Source: Brienomyrus brachyistius (Eukaryota; Chordata; Actinopteri; Osteoglossiformes; Mormyridae). Taken from it: DNA of 64,000 nucleotides. The stretch is from NCBI RefSeq assembly GCF_023856365.1, contig NC_064544.1, positions 26,817,920 to 26,881,919 on the forward strand. The letters are read 5' to 3'. The translations under genes and the position numbers were made by a program. How positions within the stretch are numbered: position 1 is the first letter of the stretch; every line of letters begins with the position of its first letter. The notes beneath the pieces were generated by a model. It searched no databases. It was not told where the DNA came from and worked only from the letters and a program-made list of their open reading frames with translations. This document shows, piece after piece, positions 51,960 to 63,340 of this stretch.

Positions 51960-53640
51960 TTTTTTATAGTGATCAAATTTTTATTGAACAAGTATTAACA
52001 TAGAAGGAAAAACAACAGACTGCCCACCTTCTAACTGGTCACGAATGTCGAACAGAAGGTCTCTTACAATCCCTAAGACACGTAGAAATGGTAGATTTAA
52101 AAGAGGCCCAGTATCTAGGAGGAGGAGGAAGAGGAAGCATAGAGCTAATAAAATGCTTGGCAGCACATTAATTTTAATAATGGCCAGTCATGTCTGGAAT
52201 GAGAGGGAGAGAGAAGACCGTGAGGAGATGGAGACCTTAATACCCTCCAGAACACTAGGAAAGACGGCAGCTGCAAGCTCTAGGACTGAGGGGTAGATGT
52301 CCAACCCCAGGTATCTGAAAGACGTCACCTGAGGAACAGAAGAAGGAAACGAGGAAAAGTGACATGCAGGATTCAGTGGAAGAAGAGAAGACTTTGCCCA
52401 GTTAATCTTATAGCCGACAGGGATTCATATGTCTGAGACAGATTAAGGACATGAGGAAGACCAGCTGGGGCATTGCCAAGGTAACGGAGCAGATCCTCAG
52501 CATATAAGGAGACTGTCTGAGGAAAACCTTTAACCAGGATAGGAGACATGAGATCTGACTGATGGAGAGCTGTGGCTACGGGCTCTAATGAGAGATTAAA
52601 GAGTAAAGGGGATAGTGGACAGCCCTGCCTGGCACCTCGAAGGAGCTGAAAAGGAGGAGAGATGTTGGTATCAGTCAGGAGGAGTGAGGAGGGGGAGGAG
52701 TAAAGGGTCTGAATCATGTTGGTAAAATAAAAGCCAAAGCTCATTCTGTCCTGGATCCTCCACAAAAATGACCAATTCATCCTATCAAAAGCCTTCTCTG
52801 CATCTAAGGAGAGGCTTATGCTGTCGGTGACATGGTGGGATTTAATAAAGCCAGTTTGGTCAATTTACAAATCACTGCCTGCAGCCGAAAAGCAAGAACC
52901 TTCGCAAGCAACTTGACATCGGTGTTTGTCAGGGGCAGCGGGTGGTAGCAGAACAGTCTGAGGGGTTTTCACTTTGTTTAAACAGTAAAATCATCACAGA
53001 TGAATTAAGAGAAGGATGTGGAAGAGTGAAGTAGAAAGCAGTTTCCACAATTCAGAAAGGAAATGGAGAGGGAAGCCATCAGCCCTGAAGATTTTCCTTG
53101 AGCTCATGGAGCCCAGAACCTCTTTAAGTTCAGTGATTGAAAGAGGAGCATCAAGCACTGAGGCTTCTGGACCTGAGAGCTGGGGGAGGGGTTAGGCATC
53201 AAGAAACAAACCGGGATCGGAGGCTGGGGAGACAGAGGGTGGGGAGAATAAATCTGAGTAAAACTGAAAAAAAACTGAAACAAAGCAGTTGCTGATTCCC
53301 AGAGGGTTAGTGGTTTGGACCCCATCTTTAGGTTTAACTGAAGAGATCATCGAAAATGAGTCACACTGCCTAAGCCTGAGAGCCAATAGTTTACTAGGTC
53401 TGTCACCAGACAGATAATAGTGAGACCTGGTGCGATGAACCACAAACTCGGCGCGGTGTGACAGAAGAGTATTCAGCTCGGCTTGTGTTAGAAATACGGA
53501 TCTCATGGTCCTGATCCACCACAGCAAGGCTCACTTTCTAACTGAGAGGCGCTTTTCAAGATCAGAAATCATCTGATGACATTCGTAAGTCAGGCCGCTA
53601 GCGAAAGCAACCTTGGCATCACAAAGGAAGCCCTTATCAG
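51960..53640 (-). pseudogene. L1/Tx1-like LINE, unit 1, RT region to 3' end
   Basis: On the minus strand the pre-RT region (RTRSHYYLSGDRPSKLLALR) precedes RT with ARQGCPLSPLLFNLSLEPVA and VSLYAEDLLRYL, where E replaces the catalytic D. The 3' end is an A-rich tail after ATTTTTATTGAACAAG on the plus strand. Frameshifts separate the parts. Confidence 0.85.
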
Positions 53641-54367
53641 CCAAGCAGCAGTATGCTGGGTCGTCAGTGGAGCCCCCATTAAAATGAAACTTTCGAAACA
53701 CATTAACATTTATTGCACCAGCTGAATAGCTAATATTCTGATTACTGCACTGTATCATTCATATACAAAATCACATTTTATCCTGTAAGAAATGTGACTG
53801 GGGTGAGACATAGATCACACACCTAGGCTAGTCTAATACACAGCTACATTATCATGGTTAAACAAAGAAGCCTGAGGAAACGTTGCATCAGAGGCAGAAC
53901 AAGCAGCACACAGGACAGAAGGAGCGACAGGGTCTGTGACTGTAGGTGGGCATGTAGCTACTGCAGCAATCAGCCAGGAGCAGCTCATCATGTGCTGAGT
54001 TTAAGCTACGGTGTCTTTGCTATTGATTTGGTGATTTAGTCTTCAGAGGAGGAGGGGGTTGACTTAGTGATTCCCAGAGAGAGACTGGGGAGGGACAGTT
54101 ACATTAGGAGACGCCATATTCAAGTGGAAGTAGGACGTTCTGCCAAAACACTCTTTGGAGGCAAACAAGGAAGCTGCATGTGGTAGGATGATGCTTATTG
54201 GGGCCAAATATGGGGGGGGGGGGCATATTTACCCATCAGTGGTGTCTCCTTTAAGAGCAGACGTGTCAGTGATCGCCTGATAGTCTGTAGCTCACGGTAT
54301 GTGTGAGCTGGGCTGCTCCTCAGCACGTTGGGTGCCATGGAGACTGTGGTTGGTATTTATCCTTTTT

Positions 54368-55690
54368 TTATAGTGATCAAATTTTTATTGAACAAGTATT
54401 ATCATAGAAGGAAAAACAACAGACCGCCCACCTTCTAACTGGTCACGAATGTCGAACAGAAGGTCTCTTACAATCCCTAAGAAATGTATAAATAGTAGAT
54501 TTAACAGAGGCCCAGTATCTAGGGGGAGGAGAAAGAAGCATAGAGCTAATAAAATTAATGCTTGGCAGCACATTCAGTTTAATAATGGCCAGCCTTGTCT
54601 GGAATGAGAGGGAGAGAGAAGACCGCGAGGAGATGGAGACCTTAATACCCCCCAGAAAACTGAAAAAAACTGAAACAAAGCAGTTGCTGATTCCCAGAGG
54701 GTTGGTGGTTTGGACCCCATCTTTAAGTTTAATTGAAGAGATCATCGAAAATGAGTCACACGGCCTAAGCCTGAGAGCCAATAGTTTACTAGGTCTGTCA
54801 CCAGACACATAATAGTGAGACCTGGTGCGATTAACCACAAACTCGACACGGTGTGACAGAAGAGCATTCAGCTCGGCCTTTATGTTAGAAATACGGATCT
54901 CATGGTCCTGATCCACCACAGCAAGGCTCACTTTCTAACTGAGAGGCGCTTTTCAAGATCAGAAATCATCTGATGACATTCGTAAGTCAGGCCGCTAGCG
55001 AAAGCAACCTTGGCATCACAAAGGAAGCCCTTATCAGCCATGCAGCAGTAGGCTGGGTCGTCAGTGGAGCCCCCATTAACAGAGATAAATTCTTCAAGTC
55101 TAGGGGTCAAATAAACTATAAATTTGATTCTGAAGCAGAGACGTATTAAATCTCCATTGCAAGGCCTGAGGAGGTAGAGAGGGCACAGCCAACTGGGGTA
55201 AAGCACACTTGTGATCAGATAAAGAAGAGAAAAGCAGAGAAGCATTAGAAACAGCAGGTATGAGAGAACGAGAAACAAAGATGTAATATATGCCAGACTG
55301 GGACTTAAAGCAAGGAGAGAATAAAGAGTTTTCTCTGGTGGAGGGGTTCATTAGATGGAATGAGACCATTTTGAGATCCTCCACAGATTTACACAGGGAA
55401 TGAGTGGAGGGGGGCGCCTGGCTACCCACAGGAGAGGGAGATTTATCCAGGACAGGGTCGTGGATGGCTGTTCCAATAATAGGTTCATATTCCTGGAGTT
55501 TGAGGATATGGTTAGACAGATACAGGAAGAATGAGCCCCTCAGGTCATAAAGAATATAAGAGAACCTGCCGTCAGCATTTCCTCCTGAATTGAGAATATG
55601 AATTTCAAGGCACTGCCTGAGCAGAATGACCAGCCCACATGAGGAGGAAACAACCCTGTAGAACCTGTTGCCGCTCACTGCATCCCGCTG
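54368..55690 (-). pseudogene. L1/Tx1-like LINE, unit 2, endonuclease end to 3' end, RT deleted
   Basis: The minus strand begins with the endonuclease C-terminal half (SDHKCALPQLAVPSLP with HILNSGGNADGRFSYILYDL), then the pre-RT region, then jumps directly to the C-terminal ISSRSSLSLSFQTRLAIIKL region. The RT core present in unit 1 is deleted at about 54650. Confidence 0.85.
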
Positions 55691-56300
55691 CAGTAAATGG
55701 AAAGTTGGGGCCGCTTAGCAGCTGAGCAAGAGGAAGGTGACACTGACAATTACAGAGCTGGTTCTGGCCGGACAGTAACTGTGAACCTTCTTTCTTATGG
55801 CATAGAATGATAAACATGAGGCAGAAGTATAAAGGAGCTGCACAATAAAATAACTGTGGGCACTTGTTGTCTGCAGACACAGTGTCCCGGCTTATTTGGT
55901 GCATCAGATAACCTAATACAGAATGTGCTGCTTTCATACTCCGTCTTTGGCTGCTTTTCCAGGATCGCATGTCGGCAGGATCCTTTAAACACTGGGACCA
56001 GGAGGTAAATAGGAAACAGGTTCCAAGGCTGCTGTGATCCAGGGAACCACGGAGGTGAGTAAAACATTTTACATGAATACTGGTCTCTCTGAACTGGATT
56101 GGCTGAGGCAACTTAAACTCGCAGGAATGTCTGGAACCCAAGCAGTTTTCTTTCAAGCAAAGTTTGAATCTGCCCAGCGCTGGTGAATGACTGGTAAAGA
56201 GAACTCTGTCCTACAACAGAGAGAATAAAAAAGGAGATAGTCCATCCCGACCAGCCGACACCATCATACGCCACTGGACCAGTCGCCACTGACATCACAA
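55691..56300 (+). other. Possible LTR remnant 5' of the endogenous retrovirus
   Basis: Contains a TATA-like AGTATAAAGGAGCTGC and a nearby AATAAA (about 55827-55857), which could be R/U5 of a decayed LTR before the gag-like remnant. No matching 3' LTR was found. Confidence 0.25.
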
Positions 56301-57080
56301 TCACATCAGCCTGAGCAGCCCCGTGCCCCAGCCGACCTGACATCCCCTGTCTCCAGTCATACTCGTTCCAGAACTGCCGAGCTGCAAAGCACAGGAAGCC
56401 CGTTGGGCCCAGATGACAGCAGTCAACTACACGATGTCCTCCAGTTGCTCATGGCTGGAGTGGCAGGACCCGATGGTGACCGTATGTTAGTCCACTGACC
56501 CTGGGCTGCTGATGACCTCAATGAAGTAGCGTGGAGCATCACCAACCCCCTGATAAACAGGGGGAGTGAGGTTTGCAAAAGAACTGGGACAGTTCTACAG
56601 AGAATTTCGATCTCCTCTTGCAAACAACAGGAGAGAGAGACTGTCATGCGGTATTTGCAGAGGCTGATGGAGGTTAATGAGGCCCATTGTGGAATAGCAA
56701 GACCAGGCAACATGAATGCAGACCCAGCTGTGACCACTTACAAAGCCCATTTTAAATAGTTTCTTAAACAGACTGAGACTGGACATAGCTGCAAACAGAC
56801 TGAGACTGGACATAGCTGCAAACAGACTGAGACTGGACATAGCTGCAAACAGACTTGCATCGCCTGTGATTCTGGCAAATTACATTTACAGTAATTGAAC
56901 AACATGTGAAATATGCAGAGAAGTTACTAAGAGGCAGAGCGCAGAAACAACAGAACAAAAAGGACGACGCTCTACAAGGCAATGCTCACCGTGGTGCAGA
57001 GCACTGGAAATATAACGGCATGAGGACGAGGACGGGGCAGAAGCAGGGGCTCAGGGAGGGGCAGGGGCAGGATCCAAGGC
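56300..57080 (+). pseudogene. ERV gag-like remnant with in-frame 27-bp tandem repeat
   Basis: Plus-strand capsid-like frame with RETVMRYLQRLMEVN near 56640 and a basic nucleocapsid-like end (KLLRGRAQKQQNKKDD near 56930). Three exact copies of a 27-base unit lie at 56766-56846. Stops interrupt it. Confidence 0.5.
56766..56846 (+). repeat. 27-bp tandem repeat, three exact units
   Basis: AAACAGACTGAGACTGGACA plus TAGCTGC repeated three times, with a partial fourth copy. Confidence 0.9.
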
Positions 57081-57354
57081 GATAACGCGGCGGCCGGGGG
57101 GGACTGAGTCGACGCGGGTGGGGGGACGGGAAGGGGTGAGTCCAAATACACACTGTCCACTGCCCTAATGATACTTTGCTCCTTACTAACCCAGCTAACT
57201 GCAATGAAGACTCTCTTGCTTATTAGAATTCCCCGCGATTCTCGTGCCACAAGCTATCATATATCTAAGACAGAAAGTACAGAAGCTGCAAGTCACACAT
57301 GTAGAATACAACTCAGACACGCATAAGGCTTTAACCACTGTGATATTGATGGTA

Positions 57355-57675
57355 GAAGGAAAAGACAGAGTTTCTGGTTGATTCAGAAGCAGGAAATTCT
57401 GTAATAAAAATGTCTGAGTTCGACTCGCCACCCAAACTTAGCGGAAGGTTCCTGAACACTGTTGGAGCGTCTGGCCAAATTATAACAGAAAAGTTCACAA
57501 AACCTTTAAGATGTCTTCTGAATCCAGATACTAAATTCAAATTGACATACCTACCATTTGCAGTGCTGTCCTGTAAATTTACAGGGACGAGATATGATGT
57601 GCAAACTGGCCATAGTGCTAATCAGCACCCCAGAGGGATTGTGAGTGACGAGACTGAGAGAATTGGGCATGAGTG
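57355..57675 (+). pseudogene. ERV protease remnant
   Basis: An aspartic protease region with FLVDSEAGNSVI, in which the glycine of the D-S-G triad is replaced by glutamate. A frameshift follows near the C-terminal part (about 57570). Confidence 0.65.
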
Positions 57676-58199
57676 ACCCAGCAGTTTCACTTTAGTGACA
57701 CATGATCCTTCGCCTTCTGTATGTGTGTGAGTGGAGACTCGTACCTACAGCTGTGTGTTCAGTGATTTACTTACTGATAAACCAGGCAAAGACACACGCA
57801 CACAATGTATAATATATGAGCCCTAGTGATTTGCACTCTGACTGACATGTTTCAAAAGGGGGTCGAGATGAGCATTATGAGAATGAATGGTATAAATGGA
57901 GGAGAGATAAGCTAAGGTTGGAAATGATGTTCTGGAGTGATAGGAGATGCTGTGTGTTGGTGCTATGGGAGTAAACGGGGGAAAGACTCACCCCTACACT
58001 GTAGGTGTGTGTGTGTGGGGGGGCAGGGGGCAGCCGCATGTGTCACTGGCCAAAGGTGCAGAGGATGAGAGGAAGGATCTGGGCCCCTGGGTGAGATGAT
58101 GTATGAGTGCGGATGACTGGGAGTATATTTCAGCGTCCGATACATCCAGACAGTCAGTACTGGTTTGCAGTCCAGTTTGAGGGTAAATCTTATACAGTT

Positions 58200-58500
58200 A
58201 ACAGACTGTGTCAGGGATACTGTGAATGGCCGACGATTTATAATGAAGCTCTGAAGACAGCCTGAGCTCTCTGGGCTTGTCACCAGGCACGGCTCTCCTA
58301 CAGCATGTAGATGACTTTCTGCTAGCAGCGCCATCCGAAGGACAATGTGAAAAAGACACTGTAACACTACTATGCCATTTGGCAGAGCACCGGCACAAAG
58401 CCAGCCTGTCAAAATTATAATTCATGAAAACTGAATGTCTGGGGCATCATGTATCGGCCAATGGGAAGTCATTAGATGCAGGAAGAGTAACAGGGATTGT
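58200..58500 (+). pseudogene. ERV reverse transcriptase remnant
   Basis: Reads a fragment around HVDDFLLAAPS (near 58305), the RT catalytic box with H in place of Y, flanked by stops. Only about 100 codons of RT remain. Confidence 0.6.
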
Positions 58501-58516
58501 TATTTTTGCCCAGCCA

Positions 58517-58539
58517 CCCCCCCCCCCCCCCCCCCCCCC
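58517..58539 (+). repeat. Poly-C tract (23 bases)
   Basis: Pure C run immediately after the RT remnant. Confidence 0.9.
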
Positions 58540-58689
58540 TTGGAGGACAACTTTGTTTATAATGACAGTTTCAGTTACAAAACTTTAGCGAAGCTGTACC
58601 TCGACCACCTACATACTCCCTCAAAACAGTAAATAATAAAATTAAACAGGAAGGGAGAGAGAAGAGAGAGACTCGACAGGACTTTGAAC

Positions 58690-58800
58690 ACAGACACACA
58701 AATGGAAAGACAGACAGACAGACAAATTGATAGACAGAAATAAAGTGCATGTATATTTGTATCAGATAAATAAATAAATAAATAAATAGATGATGTGTGG
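58690..58800 (+). repeat. (CAGA)n and (AAAT)n microsatellites
   Basis: AGACAGACAGACAGACAAAT near 58710 and AAATAAATAAATAAATAAAT near 58768. Confidence 0.85.
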
Positions 58801-58929
58801 GAATGTTTGGAATTAATTAGATTAGTTAGTTAGTAGTATGAAGTTGGAATGTAATGTATGTGTTTATTGGGAATTAGCTCACAGGCAAGTCTAGAGAGGT
58901 GATAAAAGACCCCAGACTTCTTGGAAATG

Positions 58930-59600
58930 TGGAAGTTGATGCTGAAATGTTTTTTTTTCCATTCACATCTGTTCTCTGAGGAGGTTTGACCACTGCATGA
59001 TGTTTAGTGTGTTTCTAGTTTTCCAGCTTAACAGGATTGTTTTTTTGGCAATTGCCAAGGCAACGAGCAGAGGTCTGAAATTTGGGATTAGTGGATTTAT
59101 TGTTGAATGATCACCAAGCAGACACAAGGGATGGGGATAGTGGAATGATACCATCCATAATACAAGAGATTGTGTTGATAACTTTTTGCCAAAAGTGTTG
59201 AGTTGGGGGACATGAGCAGATGGAGTGGAAATACTCATCTACAGTTTTTAAAGTTCAATGTGAACAAATATCACTCTCTATAAATCCCATCTTGTGCATT
59301 TTGTGCTGGGTGATGTGTACTCTGTGGATCACCTTATATTGTATAAGCTGAAGATTAGTGTTATTAGTCATTGTGAAGGTGTTCCTACAGATCTGGAGCC
59401 AGAATACCTTATCAGGAGTTAATGACAGATCTTTTTCCCAGGATTCGATTGGAATGGAAATCATTGAATATTTCTATTAATAAGATATTAGTTTATATAA
59501 TTTTGAAATAATTTTTTTCTGACTTGTTATTTTGAGTATTTCCTCCACTAATTGGGACGGCTGTAGATTGTTGTTAGATGTACTTATCTTAGATTTCAGG
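58930..59600 (-). pseudogene. L1/Tx1-like LINE C-terminal fragment
   Basis: On the minus strand: SWEKDLSLTPDKVFWLQICR, VIHRVHITQHKMHKMGF, then LGDHSTINPLIPNFR and AIAKKTILLSWKTRNTLNI, the C-terminal region of an L1-clade ORF2. It is 5' truncated and interrupts the ERV. Confidence 0.75.
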
Positions 59601-59624
59601 GCTGCTTTAAGTTGGAGGTAATGA

Positions 59625-60205
59625 AGAACAAACAGCGGGGTGTGAAGTGAGAGGTGGGGTGTGGTACAGTCCCAACAACAAACAGCGGGGTGTGAAGTGA
59701 GAGGTGGGGTGTGGTACTGTCCTCACAACAAACAGCGGGGTGTGAAGTGAGAGGTGGGGTGTGGTACTGTCCTCACAACAAACAGCGATGTGTGAAGTGA
59801 GAGGTGGGGTATGGATCAGTCCCAACAACAAACAGCGGGGTGTGAAGTGAGAGGTGGGGTGTGGTACAGTCCTCACAACAAACAGCGGGGTGTGAAGTGA
59901 GAGGTGGGGTGTGGTACGGTCCTCACAACAAACAGCGGGGTGTGAAGTGAGAGGTGGGGTGTGGTACGGTCCTCACAACAAACAGCGATGTGTAAAGTGA
60001 GAGGTGGGGTATGGATCAGTCCCAACAACAAACAGCAGGGTGTGAAGTGAGAGGTGGGGTGTGGTACGGTCCTCACAACAAACAGCGGGGTGTGAAGTGA
60101 GAGGTGGGGTGTGAAGTGAGAGGTGGGGTGTGAACTGAGAGGTGGGATGTGGTACGGTCTTCACAACAAACAGCGGGGTGTGAAGTGAGAGGTGGGGTGT
60201 GAATC
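59625..60205 (+). repeat. 50-bp minisatellite with 200-bp higher-order structure
   Basis: About eleven units of GGGGTGTGAAGTGAGAGGTG plus GGGTGTGGTAC.GTCC..AC AACAAACAGC-type sequence. The unit phase is exactly 50 bases from 59641 to 60091. Variant units with AACAGCGATG and ATGGATCAGT recur at 59781-59820 and 59981-60020, giving a four-unit (200-base) period. The last part (60101-60180) is irregular. Confidence 0.92.
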
Positions 60206-60679
60206 AGTCAATATACGATGTCGCTGTGAGTTCCTAATGTCTTTTTGTATTAATATGTTTTCTGTTCCATTCCTTTATACTTAAAATTGTTAAGCAATAC
60301 CTCTGGTGCAACTATTGTGCAGAAATAGAGAAATAGCTTGAGTTTGTTATATTAGCAGTAATATATTAGAAGTAAACGGCCCTTTCCAGCTCGGTTTTAA
60401 TTGAACTGCGCTTTTGGATTTATTTGTGTTTGAAATCAAATATACAAGTATGAAGTAATATTTTGAACAAAAAAGCAAGTTTGGATATTGGACGGGGGTT
60501 TGTCCTGAGCTCGCTTGAAACCACCATGACCGTGTACTGATGATACTGACCATTACTCCACAAATAAAAGGGAGCTTGTGATCTGCCTGCTGTCCCAGTG
60601 TCTGATGGTGCGTGAGGAAGCGGTAGGATGGGGCTGTGGGGGTGAACCTGTCACACGTGGGTAAAAGAAGCGACCTGGG

Positions 60680-60900
60680 CAGCCGCTCAGGCCAAGCTGC
60701 ACGACCTGAGACCTGGGGACTGGATCGCGGTAAAGGACTAACGGAGGAAGAACTGGAGATCCAAGCGGTGACTGAGACCCTTCCAGATCCTGCTCACGAT
60801 GCAGACGGCTGTGAAGGTTGGAGAGAGGGCCACCTGGATACACGCCTCACACTGCAGGAGACTACCGGAGCCCGGCGGGGCTCAGCAGGGACAACAGGAG
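60680..60900 (+). pseudogene. ERV integrase C-terminal remnant
   Basis: The plus strand reads KLHDLRPGDWIAVKD, then a stop, then a stretch near RKNWRSKR and VKVGERATWIHASHCRR, the C-terminal SH3-like part of a gammaretrovirus-type integrase. Confidence 0.6.
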
Positions 60901-61589
60901 GAGAGTCATTATGTGACGACGTGCCTGGATGAGGTGGACGAGTGCTGATTGGGCGTGCCCACACTCTGAGCACCAATACGCCACAAGAAAGGCACCAATC
61001 ACTGGTCACTCCCATCTACCCCATTACACAGACATAAGAGGGACGAGGCAAGGATGCATCAGGGTTCCCTGGGCCCTTGTGACGGCCGCCATCACAGTGA
61101 TCGTGACATTGGTGACAAATATGTTTTGTTTCGAAGCGAGGTCATAAACTGCACTACAGTAGCACCACCGCAACTCTTTTTGGCAGTACGTTAATTTCAC
61201 AGCAAGAGTCTCACTGCAGACTGCATTGTGTTTCTCTGATGCCGCGTGATGTTAATGTCAACCTGGCAGAATTACTCTCCGGTCCGGCAGCCACAGGTGA
61301 GCCTAATCATACATGACAACGTACGGAACCTCACCCTATGGGTAAGGCAGGACTCTGGTTCTGTTCAGAGTGAGTGAGCTTCGCTGTTCCTACACACACA
61401 TTATGAAGGCTGGAGGAGAGCAGTCAGGCGGATGCAGCTGTACCAGACCTAATGCGACGACGGTCGTTGTGCTTCTCGGGAACCCGTGCCTCACTGGGCA
61501 ATAGCCACCGCTGCCGGTATGTCAGACCGCTATTGGGGGTGTGGCCACAGCGTATATTCCTGCCTCCTGCACAACTGGACGCTATGTTT

Positions 61590-61950
61590 CCCCACTACGA
61601 TCTGGCACAAGCATGGAATCAGCTAGTGATTATCCATCACCATCTAGCACTATTTGTTAATGCCACCACTGATGCCATAACCGGAATCAACAAAGAGCTC
61701 AACCCAGAGCAGACTGATGCTGGATATCTTGCTGGTGAAGAAGGGAGGCATGTGGGCTATGACAGAGGATGAATGCTGCACGTACAGTATGTCCCGGCCA
61801 GTGATGATGCCGATATCTCTTTGGTTATACAGCACATGACAGAGGTGCTGAAGCAGCTTCACCGGGATGAACATGGCAGTGCCACCTGGGGGTAGCTGTA
61901 TGGCCTTTTTTGGCCGGTGGACAGTGTACCTCACTGTGTTCCTTCCATTA
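61590..61950 (+). pseudogene. ERV envelope transmembrane-subunit remnant
   Basis: The plus strand has NATTDAITGINKELN, then, after a frame change near 61710, a segment resembling the disulphide-loop region of gammaretroviral-type TM (C-x6-C-C context). It ends near 61950. It is heavily damaged and not translatable as one protein. Confidence 0.5.
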
Positions 61951-61995
61951 CTGTCACATTAATCATTAATCATCCTTTGCCTCTGTGCCCCCTGC

Positions 61996-62192
61996 ATTAT
62001 ACACTGTCTGACCTGCATTATACACTGTCTGACCTGCATTATACACTGTCTGACCTGCTTTATACACTGTCTGACCTTCATTATACACTGTCTGACCTGC
62101 TTTATACACTGTCTGACCTGCTTTATACACTGTCTGACCTGCATTATATACTGTCTGACCTGCATTATACACTGTCTGACCTGCTTTATACA
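61996..62192 (+). repeat. 21-bp minisatellite (left arm)
   Basis: Nine or so copies of CATTATACACTGTCTGACCTG, with CTTTATACAC-type variants. Confidence 0.92.
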
Positions 62193-63299
62193 ACAACAAC
62201 AACAACAAATTTATTTTTATATAGCGCATTATCACAACATTACATTGTCTCAAAGCGCTTTACAGTATCCTCACCCAAAGCCCCCAGTGAGTAAGCCATA
62301 GGCGACAGTGGCAAGGAAAAACTCCCTAGAAGGAAGAAACCTTGAGAGGGACCAGACTCAAAGGGGAAGCCCATCCTCCAGGGGCCGGCAGGGATAGTCA
62401 AATAGAGAGAGGAGAGCAAGGAAGATAAGCCAATGCCGAAGCCGAGTCTTCTTCCAATTGCCAGGCAACCAGAGGTAAGGCAGCGGGTCATACATGGAAG
62501 ATCAGAACGGCGAGCTGGATGCAGGGACGTCACTGGTGGTGGTCGGGTGTGCTGGATATCTTGATAGATTGAGGTCTCCAGGCATCACCCCCAGGAGGAG
62601 TAGGGGAAATAAAATGTACAATTAGGCATAGTAGAGGAGGCTATTGGCAGTGCTAAAAGCTAGGTGAGTACAATATGAAGTGCAATCTGCAAGCTCCGGC
62701 AGATATGGCTATGGCAGCATCAGTAGGAGGGAGAGGCAAGTGGGAATGCCGGCATGGGGAGTCCCTGAAATGTCAGCACTCCAGTTCCACAAGAGATTGC
62801 AAAGCTAGAGTGACAGCACTGACAATCCAGTTCATCCAAAGCCAATGGCACCGATCCCCACCCAGCTCTACACCTCACACTACAGGTCTGCCTGGGAGTG
62901 AAGAGTTAGCTAGGGCTAGAACTAGTGTCCCTATACGCTAAACTAAACAGGTGTGTTTTTAGTCTGGACTTGAATATTGAGAGTGAACCTGAAACCCGCA
63001 CATCCGGTGGAAGACCATTCCACAGCAGAGGAGCTTTGTAGGAGAAAGCTCTGCAGCCTGCCGTAGCTCTTTCTACCCTAGGCACTAACAGATATCCCAT
63101 GGCTTGAGAGCGAAGCAAGCGTGGAGGGTTGTATGTGGTCAGCAGTTCACTAAGGTATTCTGGTGCAAGGCCATTTAGTGCTTTATAAGTTAATAGCAGT
63201 ATTTTATAGTCAATTCGAGACTTAACTGGCAGCCAATGAAGAGAGGATAAGACCGGTGTAATATGATCAAATTTTTTAGTGTTTGACCTGCTTTATACA
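62177..63299 (-). mobile_element. 5'-truncated LINE inserted in the minisatellite, with 16-bp target-site duplication
   Basis: The insert lies between two copies of TGACCTGCTTTATACA (62177-62192 and 63284-63299). Its 3' end on the minus strand is GCGCTATATAAAAATAAATT followed by (TTG)n, the typical tail of an L2-type LINE. Confidence 0.85.
62906..63279 (-). pseudogene. L2-type LINE C-terminal region in the insert
   Basis: The minus strand reads SLHWLPVKSRIDYKILLLTY, KALNGLAPEYLSELL, then VPRVERATAGCRAFSYKAP, LLWNGLPPDVRVSGS and FKSRLKTHLFSLAYR before a stop at 62906. This is a continuous C-terminal reading frame from the truncation point, unlike the older fragments. Confidence 0.85.
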
Positions 63300-63340
63300 C
63301 TGTCTGACCTGCATTATACACTGTCTGACCTGCCTAATTA
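63300..63340 (+). repeat. 21-bp minisatellite (right arm)
   Basis: CTGTCTGACCTGCATTATAC continues the array interrupted at 62192. Confidence 0.9.

Larger units (their letters stand above)
51531..55690 (-). repeat. Segmental tandem duplication carrying an L1/Tx1-like LINE
   Basis: Two units (about 51531-53680 and 53681-55690) share flanking sequence (AAAATGAAACTTTCGAAACACATT at both starts), a 300-base non-LINE block (CAGAGAGAGACTGGGGAGGG...) and the LINE. The second unit has an extra 250-base insert (53778-54035) and an internally deleted LINE. Confidence 0.8.
56300..61950 (+). mobile_element. Decayed endogenous retrovirus (gag, pro, RT, IN, env-TM remnants in order)
   Basis: Recognisable pieces of a retroviral genome lie on the plus strand in canonical order: gag-like (56300-57080), protease (57355-57675), RT (58200-58500), integrase C-terminus (60680-60900) and envelope TM (61590-61950). 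They are separated by stops, frameshifts, a deletion of most RT/IN and foreign repeats (L1 fragment 58930-59600, minisatellite 59625-60205). No intact gene remains. The family resembles gamma/epsilon-type retroviruses on these motifs. Confidence 0.65.

Noticed and set aside
59625..60205. Open minus-strand frames through the 50-bp minisatellite
   Set aside because: The frames are by-products of repeat periodicity with no start context or conserved domain.
61966..62294. Open frames on both strands in the 21-bp minisatellite
   Set aside because: A 21-base unit keeps any stop-free frame open; there is no other coding evidence.
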